From Caulobacter sp031457805 (GTDB lineage: Bacteria; Pseudomonadota; Alphaproteobacteria; Caulobacterales; Caulobacteraceae): 64,000 bases of DNA. This document shows, piece by piece, positions 1 through 7,413 of the stretch. The stretch's first letter is position 1. Every line of letters begins with the position of its first letter. The translations under genes were made by a program, and so were the position numbers. The stretch lies in the NCBI RefSeq assembly GCF_031457805.1, contig NZ_JAVDXI010000004.1:1-64000 (forward strand), read 5' to 3'. The notes below the pieces were generated by a model. It made no database searches and was not told the origin of the DNA. It saw only the letters and a program-made list of their open reading frames with translations.

Positions 1-33
1 GCCGCCGATCTGGCCATCAAAGCCTCAAGGACA

Positions 34-91
34 GGGGGTCATTTTTGGACGCCGATATCCCCGAGATGGGGGTCACTTTTGCAAGCCGAAA
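34..91. mobile_element. IS21-like element end (terminal repeats)
   Basis: Two copies of a unit of about 24 bp lie in direct orientation at 34-57 and 68-91. Each starts GGGGGTCA(T/C)TTTT and continues to a GCCGA core. IS21-family elements carry repeated terminal units of this kind just outside istB, and bases 1-33 would then belong to the element interior. No transposase coding sequence is inside the window, so the element extends off the left edge or this is only a remnant. Confidence 0.45.
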
Positions 92-154
92 CACATATTG
101 GGCGCGGTTCAGCCCGAGGGGTTGGTTGCTCATAATGATTTTCCGAAGGGACCA

Positions 155-186
155 GACCCTTTCCCCACTATTTCGGGGAAAGGGTC
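155..186 (-). terminator. 12-bp perfect hairpin downstream of the 196-1917 gene
   Basis: A perfect 12-bp inverted repeat (155-166 with 175-186) encloses an 8-base loop and begins 10 bases past the stop codon of the leftward gene. There is no T tract on either side, so it may be a weak terminator or an RNA-stabilising hairpin. Confidence 0.45.
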
Positions 187-195
187 GGCGGGCGC

Positions 196-1917
196 TTAGG
201 CCGAGAAGTTGTCGCGGGTGATGCGAAGCAGGCGACCGCCGTGGTTCGTCACGATGATGTCGCCCTTGCGATCAGCGCTCGGAAGGAACACGCGATAGCT
301 GTTCACATCCGTGCCGAACTTGATTTCGAGCAGCCCCATAGGGTCGAGCGCAAAAATCAGGTCGTTCGGCTTGAGGGCCAAGATAGCGGTCAACGCTTTG
401 ATCAGGTTCTCGGCCGAAACCTGAATCGTGCCGGTGCCATCCGTCGCGCCACCCAGGTCATAGGCAGGTGCGGAACCCACTTTGATCGACCCGCCCATTT
501 CGACTTTCACCGTCGCGACCTTGCCGATGGCCTTCGACAAGTGGGGTCGCACGAACTTGGTCGATAGCTCTTCCAACTGACTGACCACGCATGTTCCCGA
601 GGGCTTAAACAGGTCCTTGTTCAGCAAGTGCGCAGCCATTTCCCGTCGCCCCTGACCAAAGGCGGTCATCGGCGGAAGACTGATCGCGACGGTCTTTGCC
701 TTCACGCCATCTCGCACACCAAACTCCAGGGCGAAGACGTTGTCCGGCGTGGTGATCGCGCTGGGCCTCTTGAAGCGCTCACGCAGATGCGCGGGTGCGA
801 AATACAAGTCCGCGTTCGCACGCATTCCCGAGTTCATGAACGCTGGATAGCCCGGCGTAATGACGCTGCCACCATTAGGGACCACTTCGATGACCAAGTT
901 CGGGCTTTCTTGGCGCGCTTGGGTAATCGTCCATACGCCGTCAACGAGAATGAACTGGCGCTTGGCGGGAACCTTCCCCTTGGAGTTGTCCGTCTTGCTG
1001 GCCGTGGGATCAACGGGAATCTCGCTCAGCCCCTCCGGCACAAGTTGGCCGAGACACAGCATTTCGGCGACCTGCCTGACCTCAAGCGGCGCGCCAGATC
1101 CGTTCGAGGTCGGGATGCTGGCGTGGAGAGCCGCGAGATCCTGGCTCGGCGCCACGCGGATGACGATGTCGTCCCCCTCCACAATCCCGACGAGCTGGAT
1201 GACGCGACCAGTCATCGGCACACTGCCAGGCAGGTCGCTGACCGGAATGGCCATCACAGTGGCCTGACTTGTCACGGCCTGTTCGACACCGGCCAAGATC
1301 GAGGCCTCGGCAACAACCTCTTCGACTTCCTGCTCGGTGTCGCGCAGGGCCTGACGATGACTGTCAGCTAGGCCCGTTAGGCCCTTCGCCCTTGTGATCG
1401 GATCGACGTAGTTTTCAATGAGTTCAACGAGGTATTCGACCGTAATGGGTTGTCCTGACTGAGGTGCCATAGGCCCAGTCATCAGATGGCGAAGTTGCGT
1501 GACCGCCGGCGTGTGCTTCTCAAACAACCGGTTGGCGACAGGCTTGGGAACCGGCCCAACCGGGCCAGTCACCGTCTCCGTGGGGTGCGTGAGGTGGGTC
1601 GCAAGCAGCATGAAGGAGGCGTTTTCATCATCCCCTTCACGGAAGGCGCGCTGAATGCCTGCCTGCGCGACGGCCGCCAAAAGCGCCGCACGGTGTCCGG
1701 GCTTGGAGAAATCATTCGCCAGCAACGCCACCGCCGCGACCGTTTCATTGGTCGTCTTGGTCTTTTGGCCGCTGAGCCTTTTGGTGGCCTTGGCATGGTC
1801 TTGGATGTCTCGATCCAAAGCCAGAACGGTGTCGCGAATGGGGTTGAGGCGGCCGTTGAGTTCGTCCGCAGCCGTGGCGGCCTCAACGATAGCGATGTGA
1901 TTTTGGTTATTGCTCAA
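196..1917 (-). CDS. Large hypothetical protein of the tRNA-Gln island
   Basis: I do not recognise the family. The 573-residue reading uses a TTG start at 1917, preceded by AGGA at an 8-base spacing. The frame stays open about 70 nt further upstream but has no better ribosome site there. There is no signal peptide or membrane segment. The N-terminal 120 residues look helical and rich in Ala and charged residues, and the middle is mixed beta. The last 80 residues have an amphipathic helix (AENLIKALTAILAL) followed by alternating strands ending SYRVFLP, a pattern that faintly recalls a sliding-clamp (DnaN) subdomain. That resemblance is inference only. The gene is alone between an IS-like end and the integrase region, so it is probably cargo of the integrated element. 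Confidence 0.6.
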   Translation of the reverse strand: MSNNQNHIAIVEAATAADELNGRLNPIRDTVLALDRDIQDHAKATKRLSGQKTKTTNETVAAVALLANDFSKPGHRAALLAAVAQAGIQRAFREGDDENASFMLLATHLTHPTETVTGPVGPVPKPVANRLFEKHTPAVTQLRHLMTGPMAPQSGQPITVEYLVELIENYVDPITRAKGLTGLADSHRQALRDTEQEVEEVVAEASILAGVEQAVTSQATVMAIPVSDLPGSVPMTGRVIQLVGIVEGDDIVIRVAPSQDLAALHASIPTSNGSGAPLEVRQVAEMLCLGQLVPEGLSEIPVDPTASKTDNSKGKVPAKRQFILVDGVWTITQARQESPNLVIEVVPNGGSVITPGYPAFMNSGMRANADLYFAPAHLRERFKRPSAITTPDNVFALEFGVRDGVKAKTVAISLPPMTAFGQGRREMAAHLLNKDLFKPSGTCVVSQLEELSTKFVRPHLSKAIGKVATVKVEMGGSIKVGSAPAYDLGGATDGTGTIQVSAENLIKALTAILALKPNDLIFALDPMGLLEIKFGTDVNSYRVFLPSADRKGDIIVTNHGGRLLRITRDNFSA

Positions 1918-1986
1918 AGTCGCATTCCTAGGTGCGGCCCGCCTTGCAGGTCGCTGATGAACACGGGGTCTGCCCGCGCTAACCAC

Positions 1987-2846
1987 CCCGAAGGGCTGCT
2001 AGGAATGCTGGTGGGTTACGATACCCAGGAGCGCCGAAGCCTCCCAGCACAGATCACTGCGACGCGTCGCGATGATAGATAGATGCGCCTCCACCGCGAC
2101 GCAAAAGGCCGCAGAGCTTCAGCCTGCAGCAGCAGGTATCGAGAATCTCATGACACCTGCTACTAGTAGACCTGTCAGGCAATACTAACCCACCGCGAAA
2201 TCATTGAGGGGCCCAATTTTCTCAGCAAACGCTTCCCCGTCCGCTGGATTATCGAAGACACAGTAAAACGCGTTGGGTAGAGCCAGCCGTTTTGATGGCC
2301 GCTAGAGCCATCGTAAACTTAGTTGTCGAAGCGCAGAGTAACCGAGACGCCTTACTCTTCCAGCCACTTGGCCACTTGGGGGGTGCTGTTCGGCGAGATT
2401 GTACCCGCCGCTCAGATGCTCTTCGACCTCTAGCGCGCATATGGCCGGGAAAAACTCGGCCGCGTGGTCATAAATGAGAACTTCCATTCGCAGTTGCTCC
2501 CGACGAACACTGGGAAATTCCGCGAGAAAGGCCACTGCGGCGACCTACTCGGATCGACGAGAATTCCCCGTCGGTCAGTTCGTTGGAAATCTGAAAGGGG
2601 ATCGAACCCTTTGCGTGGAGCGGCTAACCAGCCCAGATCAAGTCATCGAGACACACCCGATTAAGACCCAAACCATAATACGCCTTAAATTCTTTTGGCA
2701 ACAGAAAATAATCGTTAACCTTGAATATATTCAGATGCTTCGTAGTGGAGCATCGGCAAACTCGCATCATCATTTCAGATTATACTTAACAGGCGGAACT
2801 TTCCATCCTGTCGTGCTCGCACCAAAGCACGCGCTGCTTCCAAAGA
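1987..2846. other. Gene-poor, partly AT-rich island segment
   Basis: No convincing gene is seen in these 860 bases. On the minus strand an open frame at 2302-2535 starts plausibly, and a second frame over the same stretch ends neatly in a charged tail (VAKWLEE, stop). The two could be halves of a small gene broken by a frameshift. Bases 2640-2800 are clearly poorer in G+C than the rest of the window, as expected for acquired DNA. Confidence 0.5.
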
Positions 2847-4616
2847 TCAAGGCAGTGCCGGGAAACTCGGATACGCGACGCGCTCCATAGCTTCGGCCAG
2901 AATCTTAAGCCCAGCTCCCTGGCCATAACCACGTCCAACGGACATTCCTTTATGCCCGGTCAGGAGATCGTGGATTTCCTCGCCCAATCCGGCATCCCGG
3001 CAGGCCCGCTTGAACGAGTGCCGGAACGAATGGAAGGTCTTGTTCGGGTCGTTGATGCCGCCGCTCCCCTCCCCACCATTGCGTTCGCACCACACGCCCC
3101 ACCACTTGGTGAAGGTTCGGGACGACGACAAAACCTCAGCCGGATCGTGAGGCAGTTCGGGAAACAGGTAGACTTCACCGCGCCGCTGCACATCCAGGGC
3201 GTATTTCACGAAGCCAAGCTCGATCAACGCCTTGTGGATTGGCACAGGTCGCTGCGACTGACGGTTCTTGAGCTTGCGACCCGTAAGATCGAGGAACCAC
3301 GTACCCTCGGCATCCAGCTTCACATCGGCAGCTTTGGCGGCAGCCAGTTCCTCAAGGCGGCACCCCGTCCATAGGCCAAGGATCGGGAGCCAGTAGTACG
3401 CATCTTTCAGCAACAAGCTGCCCAGCTCATCGCGATAGCCCCAAAGTTGACCGGCGCTGTTGTGCGTCCGAGCACAACCCAGGAACATGGGCTGCGAGAA
3501 AATCAGCGCGATGTCGTCGGCGTCGTAGGCCAGCCGCTCCTCCTCCTCGCCCTTAGCCTTGGGCATGACAGGCGTGACGGGGTTCGCGGCGACCACTCCG
3601 ACGCTAACGGCATAGTCGAACAGCTTCTTGTAGACGAGAAACCACTTCCACTGGGTCTTCTTAGACAGCAGGCGGGCGCTAGGATTCCGCGCCTGCCAGT
3701 CCAGCACTTTTCGGAACGACAGCTTGTCGAGTGCTGGGCGCTTGATAATTGGAAAGCGCCGCAGGTCTACCGCGAAGGCGTCCATCTGCGCCGGCGTCAC
3801 CTGATGCACGTGAGGCGTATCAAGCGCTTCGTTCAAACGGCGCACATAACTCCGCACTGCCGTCGCGTTGGACGGGCGCTTCGAGACAATATAGCGCTCG
3901 GCAAGCTCGCCAAGGGTCAACAACTCATTAGGGGCACCTGGGAGCGAAACAACACCTGCAGGGGCGCGTAGAGCAATCTGAGGGGCATCGTCAGCGTCCT
4001 CTGGCCAGCTGTCGAATTCGCCACGCCGGAACCTGCGCATAAAGGTCTCGACATCGCACCATGCGGAACCGAAGGCACCTCGTAGGTGAACAAGAGCAGG
4101 ATGGCTCACCGGTAGGGCGATACCCCGCGAACCAAGGGCATCGACTAGATGCTCATCGAAGCCTTCGATCGCGGACCATTGCCCAGCCTGAAGGCGACTA
4201 TGACGCGTCGAGGTCGCCATATCCTCTAAGCTGAAATCTTCGAAGGTTTCGGCGACGCCGTTGAAAAATGCGTCCTGGGCCGCGTCGATGGTCGCGTTCC
4301 TCCAAGCCTCGATCGCTTCAAGAAGCTGTTCACGCCGCACATTAGGCTTAGCCGGCAGCACAGTGGGCACGCTCGGAACTTCCGCCTCGGGGGATGCTGA
4401 AACAGCAGCCGGAGCACGCGCGGCAGCAATCCGCGCGTCAAGTTCGGCCAAGATCGCGGCCGCTTTGGGCAGGGCTTCGGCTTTACTAGCCGTGCCGAGG
4501 GATCGCCAGACCTGCGCCTTTCCGCCAAACGCGTGGCGGACGTCGGAAGGGATGTCCTTCTTGACGTAAAATGTGCGCCCCTTACCGCGCGTGCAGACGT
4601 TCTGCATAAACCGCAT
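2847..4616 (-). CDS. Tyrosine recombinase / phage-type integrase
   Basis: This 589-residue site-specific recombinase would integrate or excise the element at the neighbouring tRNA gene. The N-terminus (RTFYVKKDIPSDVRHAF) matches the arm-binding start of phage-type integrases that attack tRNA genes. A core-binding region follows at about 225-330, then the catalytic domain. Catalytic residues are visible: Arg420 (TGCRLEEL), a Lys in KLKNRQ, His529-x-x-Arg532 (HSFR), His555 (TGHKG) and the nucleophile Tyr564 (GRGYG). The set looks complete, so the enzyme should be active. The gene begins 86 bp from the 3' end of tRNA-Gln and reads away from it, the usual geometry at an integrated end. Confidence 0.92.
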   Translation of the reverse strand: MRFMQNVCTRGKGRTFYVKKDIPSDVRHAFGGKAQVWRSLGTASKAEALPKAAAILAELDARIAAARAPAAVSASPEAEVPSVPTVLPAKPNVRREQLLEAIEAWRNATIDAAQDAFFNGVAETFEDFSLEDMATSTRHSRLQAGQWSAIEGFDEHLVDALGSRGIALPVSHPALVHLRGAFGSAWCDVETFMRRFRRGEFDSWPEDADDAPQIALRAPAGVVSLPGAPNELLTLGELAERYIVSKRPSNATAVRSYVRRLNEALDTPHVHQVTPAQMDAFAVDLRRFPIIKRPALDKLSFRKVLDWQARNPSARLLSKKTQWKWFLVYKKLFDYAVSVGVVAANPVTPVMPKAKGEEEERLAYDADDIALIFSQPMFLGCARTHNSAGQLWGYRDELGSLLLKDAYYWLPILGLWTGCRLEELAAAKAADVKLDAEGTWFLDLTGRKLKNRQSQRPVPIHKALIELGFVKYALDVQRRGEVYLFPELPHDPAEVLSSSRTFTKWWGVWCERNGGEGSGGINDPNKTFHSFRHSFKRACRDAGLGEEIHDLLTGHKGMSVGRGYGQGAGLKILAEAMERVAYPSFPALP

Positions 4617-4650
4617 TCCGTAGCAGGCGTCCGTAGCAGATACAGCTCCG

Positions 4651-4675
4651 GAAACCCTTACGCTGTAAGGGTTTC
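4651..4675. repeat. Perfect hairpin between integrase and tRNA-Gln
   Basis: An 11-bp perfect inverted repeat (4651-4661 and 4665-4675) with a 3-base loop lies between the integrase start and the tRNA 3' end. It could be an integrase or excisionase arm site, or a terminator for the tRNA transcript, but it has no T tract. Confidence 0.5.
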
Positions 4676-4702
4676 AACGTCTACAACAGGTTAAGGAGGA
4701 GA

Positions 4703-4776
4703 TGGCTGGGGAACTAGGACTCGAACCTAGAATGACGGTACCAAAAACCGCAGTGTTACCATTACACCATTCCCCA
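4703..4776 (-). tRNA. tRNA-Gln (anticodon TTG)
   Basis: Read on the minus strand, the acceptor TGGGGAA pairs with TTCCCCA, followed by discriminator G and an encoded CCA at 4703-4705. The anticodon loop TTTTGGT gives TTG, for codon CAA. The T-loop GGTTCGAGTCC is present. The 3' half is the probable integration target of the island to its left. No second copy of this 3' segment was found within bases 1-2850. Confidence 0.93.
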
Positions 4777-4816
4777 GCAGGAACGGCGAGACCCCTCGGG
4801 GCCCGGCGAGGCGGTG

Positions 4817-4845
4817 GAGATAGCTCACGACTCGGACGGATGCAA
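4817..4845 (-). promoter_or_regulatory. Predicted promoter of tRNA-Gln
   Basis: On the minus strand, TTGCAT (4845-4840) and TATCTC (4822-4817) are separated by exactly 17 bp, a good sigma-70-type arrangement. The start of transcription would fall about 30 bases before the tRNA. Confidence 0.55.
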
Positions 4846-4897
4846 CGGCCTTTTCAGAACTTTTTTCGGCGCTTCCAAACAACCTGAAAAAAGGCGC

Positions 4898-4926
4898 TTG
4901 CGCCCTCCGGAACACCCCCCTATAAG
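4898..4926 (+). promoter_or_regulatory. Predicted promoter of tRNA-Pro
   Basis: TTGCGC (4898-4903) and TATAAG (4921-4926) have a 17-bp spacer, placing the transcription start just before the mature tRNA at 4941. Confidence 0.6.
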
Positions 4927-4940
4927 GCCGGCCTCCAAGT

Positions 4941-5017
4941 CGGAGTGTGGCTCAGTCTGGTAGAGCACTGCGTTCGGGACGCAGGGGTCGCAGGTTCAAA
5001 TCCTGCCACTCCGACCA
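4941..5017 (+). tRNA. tRNA-Pro (anticodon CGG)
   Basis: This is a 77-base cloverleaf including the encoded CCA. The acceptor CGGAGTG pairs with CACTCCG, the anticodon stem CTGCG/CGCAG encloses loop TTCGGGA (anticodon CGG, codon CCG), and the T-arm GCAGGTTCAAATCCTGC is intact. It is transcribed divergently from tRNA-Gln. Confidence 0.95.
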
Positions 5018-5201
5018 CTTCTCCCCGCTGACCAGAAGCGGGAAAATCACAGAAAATCAAAGCGCTCTGCGCCGCGAAAGCGGCGCTGGCCGGCGTGCGT
5101 GGTGTTGAGCGCAAGAAAAGCTCCCCCACGTTGCGCGCTCTTCATTTGGTTGCAACCCGAACACCGGTTAGCTTGTCGGCGGTTCGCAAACAGGACCTCC
5201 G

Positions 5202-6986
5202 ATGAAGCAGTTCTTCCTGACCGTCGCCGGCGTGTTCGTCGGCCTTCTGTTGTTCCTGGTTGGCGTGCCTTTCCTGTTGATCGCGATGGCGGCCGGCGCC
5301 GCGCGTCCCGCCCCCGTGCCCGCGCACGCCGTCCTGCAGCTGGACCTGCGCAACGGTCTCTCGGACCAGGAGCCCAAGAGCCCGTTCGCCGCCTTCGGCT
5401 CCAGCAGCGGCTCGGTGATCTCGGTGATCGAAACCCTGCGGCGCGCCGAGAAGGATGACAAGGTCAAGGCCATCCTGGTGCGCCTGCCCGAGGGCGGCGT
5501 CGCCCCGGCCGCCGCCGACGAGCTGCGCCTGGCCTTCAAGCACTTCCGCGAGGTCGGCAAGAAGCCGATCTACGCCCACAGCCAGGGTCTCTACCCCTCG
5601 GGCATGGTCACCTCGACCTACATGCTGGGCGCGGCGACCAGCGAGTTCTGGATGCAGCCCGACAGCAGCTTCCAGGCGGTCGGCATCGCCTCGGAGTCGA
5701 TGTTCTTCAAGCGCTTCTTCGACAAGTACGGCGTCAAGGCCGAGTACGAGCAGCGCTATGAGTACAAGAACGCCGTCAATCCCTATCTCTACAGCGACTA
5801 TACGCCCGCCCACCGGGAATCGACCCTGTCGTGGATGGGCTCGGTCTATCGCACCGCCCTGACCAGCGCCGCCGCCGATCGCAAGCAGGATCCGGCCAAG
5901 CTGCTCAAGACGCTGGAGAACGGCCCCTACATCGCCCAGGAGGCCCAGGCCAAGGGCCTGATCGACAAGGTCGGTCAGGTCAGCGACATCCAGACCTTCG
6001 CTCTGGAGAAGGCCGGCAAGGGCGCCAAGCTCGTGGACTTCGAAGACTACGCCTCGCGCTCGAAGCCGCCGGCGGTCAAGGGCGGCCCGGCGATCGCGGT
6101 GATCGGCGCCGAAGGGGCGATCGTCACGGGCACGGACGGCGGCGGTTCGCCGTTCGGCGGCGACAGCAATGTCTATTCCGACGACGTGGCCCAGGCCTTC
6201 CGCAACGCCACCGAGGACAAGGACGTCAAGGCGATCGTCTTCCGCGTCTCCTCGCCCGGCGGCTCCGACACCGCCTCGGAGCAGATCCTGGCGGCCCTGG
6301 AAGGGGCCAAGAAGGCTGGAAAGCCGGTCGTGGTCAGCATGGGGACCTATGCGGCCTCAGGCGGCTACTGGATCTCCAGCCAGGCCGACTCGATCATCGC
6401 CCAGCCCTCGACCCTGACCGGTTCGATCGGCGTCTATGGCGGCAAGTTCGCCATCGGCGACGCCCTGGCCCGCTTCGGCGTCGACACCAAGGACCTGCAC
6501 GTGGGCGGAGCCTATTCGCAGGCCTTCGGTTCGGCCGAGGGCTTCACGCCCGAGCAGCGCGCCAAGTTCGCCGGCTGGATGGACCGGATCTACGCCGGCT
6601 TCATCACCCGCGTGGCCGAGGGTCGCAACCTGCCGCCCGCCAAGGTCCGCGAGATCGCCAAGGGTCGCGTCTGGACCGGCGAGCAGGCCAAGCAGCTGGG
6701 CCTCGTCGACGATCTGGGCGGCTACTACGAGGCCGTCGAGAAGGCCAAGGCCCTGGCCAAGGTCAAGGGCGACATCCGCATCAAGCACATGGACAGCGGC
6801 AAGTCGCCGTTCGAAGCGTTCGAGAAGTTCCTCGGCGTGTCGGAGACCTCGGCCAAGACCCTGGCGGCCGCCGCCTGGGTGCTGGGCGACCCGCGCTCGC
6901 AGGCGATCCTCGACGAGATGGCCAAGGCCCGCCTCCGCTCCGCCCCCGGCGGCGCCTCGGTGCTGGCCGACATGCCGGTGCGGTAG
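5202..6986 (+). CDS. sppA: Signal peptide peptidase SppA, 67K type
   Basis: This is a membrane-anchored serine protease of family S49 that degrades cleaved signal peptides. Its 594 residues match the long SppA form with two tandem S49 domains (about 80-290 and 310-540). A single membrane anchor spans residues 4-30. The Ser/Lys dyad is visible: general-base Lys189 in YKNAVNPY in the first domain and nucleophile Ser386 in AASGGYW in the second. The start codon follows AGGACCTCCG. The gene is monocistronic: a tRNA lies upstream and a strong terminator 25 bases downstream. Confidence 0.95.
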   Translation: MKQFFLTVAGVFVGLLLFLVGVPFLLIAMAAGAARPAPVPAHAVLQLDLRNGLSDQEPKSPFAAFGSSSGSVISVIETLRRAEKDDKVKAILVRLPEGGVAPAAADELRLAFKHFREVGKKPIYAHSQGLYPSGMVTSTYMLGAATSEFWMQPDSSFQAVGIASESMFFKRFFDKYGVKAEYEQRYEYKNAVNPYLYSDYTPAHRESTLSWMGSVYRTALTSAAADRKQDPAKLLKTLENGPYIAQEAQAKGLIDKVGQVSDIQTFALEKAGKGAKLVDFEDYASRSKPPAVKGGPAIAVIGAEGAIVTGTDGGGSPFGGDSNVYSDDVAQAFRNATEDKDVKAIVFRVSSPGGSDTASEQILAALEGAKKAGKPVVVSMGTYAASGGYWISSQADSIIAQPSTLTGSIGVYGGKFAIGDALARFGVDTKDLHVGGAYSQAFGSAEGFTPEQRAKFAGWMDRIYAGFITRVAEGRNLPPAKVREIAKGRVWTGEQAKQLGLVDDLGGYYEAVEKAKALAKVKGDIRIKHMDSGKSPFEAFEKFLGVSETSAKTLAAAAWVLGDPRSQAILDEMAKARLRSAPGGASVLADMPVR

Positions 6987-7010
6987 AACTTAGACGCCGC
7001 GCAACGACGA

Positions 7011-7040
7011 AGCCGCCCGGGGCGACCCGGGCGGCTTTTT
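7011..7040 (+). terminator. Rho-independent terminator of sppA
   Basis: An 11-bp GC-rich stem (7011-7021 with 7026-7036) with loop GCGA is followed directly by TTTTT. Confidence 0.85.
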
Positions 7041-7176
7041 CGTGGGCGGCGGGGCGGCGGTGATGGCTCCAATAACCCGCAGATGCTCCGGAAAAAGGCC
7101 GCTTCGGTGGGCCCTTGAAAGCCCGCGACGACACGTCGGACACTCGGCAGTCGCCGCCCCCCCGTGCCGACCTCGT

Positions 7177-7313
7177 CCCTTCTCCCCTTGCGGGAGAAGG
7201 TGGCCTGCGAAGCAGGTCGGATGAGGGGTTGAAAGCCCGACCCGACAAAGCTCGCGAGAGACCCCTCATCCGTCAGCCTTCGGCCGACACCTTCTCCCGC
7301 AAGGGGAGAAGGG
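7177..7313. repeat. Palindromic intergenic repeat, CCCTTCTCCCC family
   Basis: Two 26-bp arms (7177-7202 and 7288-7313) are perfect inverted copies, and each arm also folds on itself (TCTCCC/GGGAGA). A second, imperfect member of the family lies at 57008-57178. The rest of the sppA-receptor gap (6987-7413) holds only the two terminators. Confidence 0.85.
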
Positions 7314-7350
7314 TACGACGTCCGCCGCGGAAAGCTGACGGCCGGACCAG

Positions 7351-7386
7351 CCAAAAGAAAAGCGCCGGTGCTTTCGCACCGGCGCT
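7351..7386 (-). terminator. Rho-independent terminator of the TonB receptor gene
   Basis: On the minus strand an 11-bp stem (AGCGCCGGTGC and its complement, 7361-7386) with a GAAA tetraloop is followed by a T-rich run (7360-7351). It lies 28 bases after the receptor stop codon. Confidence 0.85.
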
Positions 7387-7413
7387 CAACTTCAGAGCGG
7401 TCTGCTCGTTCGA

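Noticed and set aside
1..135. Short plus-strand frame reading out of the IS-like end
   Set aside because: It translates terminal repeats and flanking DNA, so it is not a real protein.
1..2850. Second attachment site for the tRNA-Gln element
   Set aside because: No copy of the tRNA 3' segment was found by eye in this interval.
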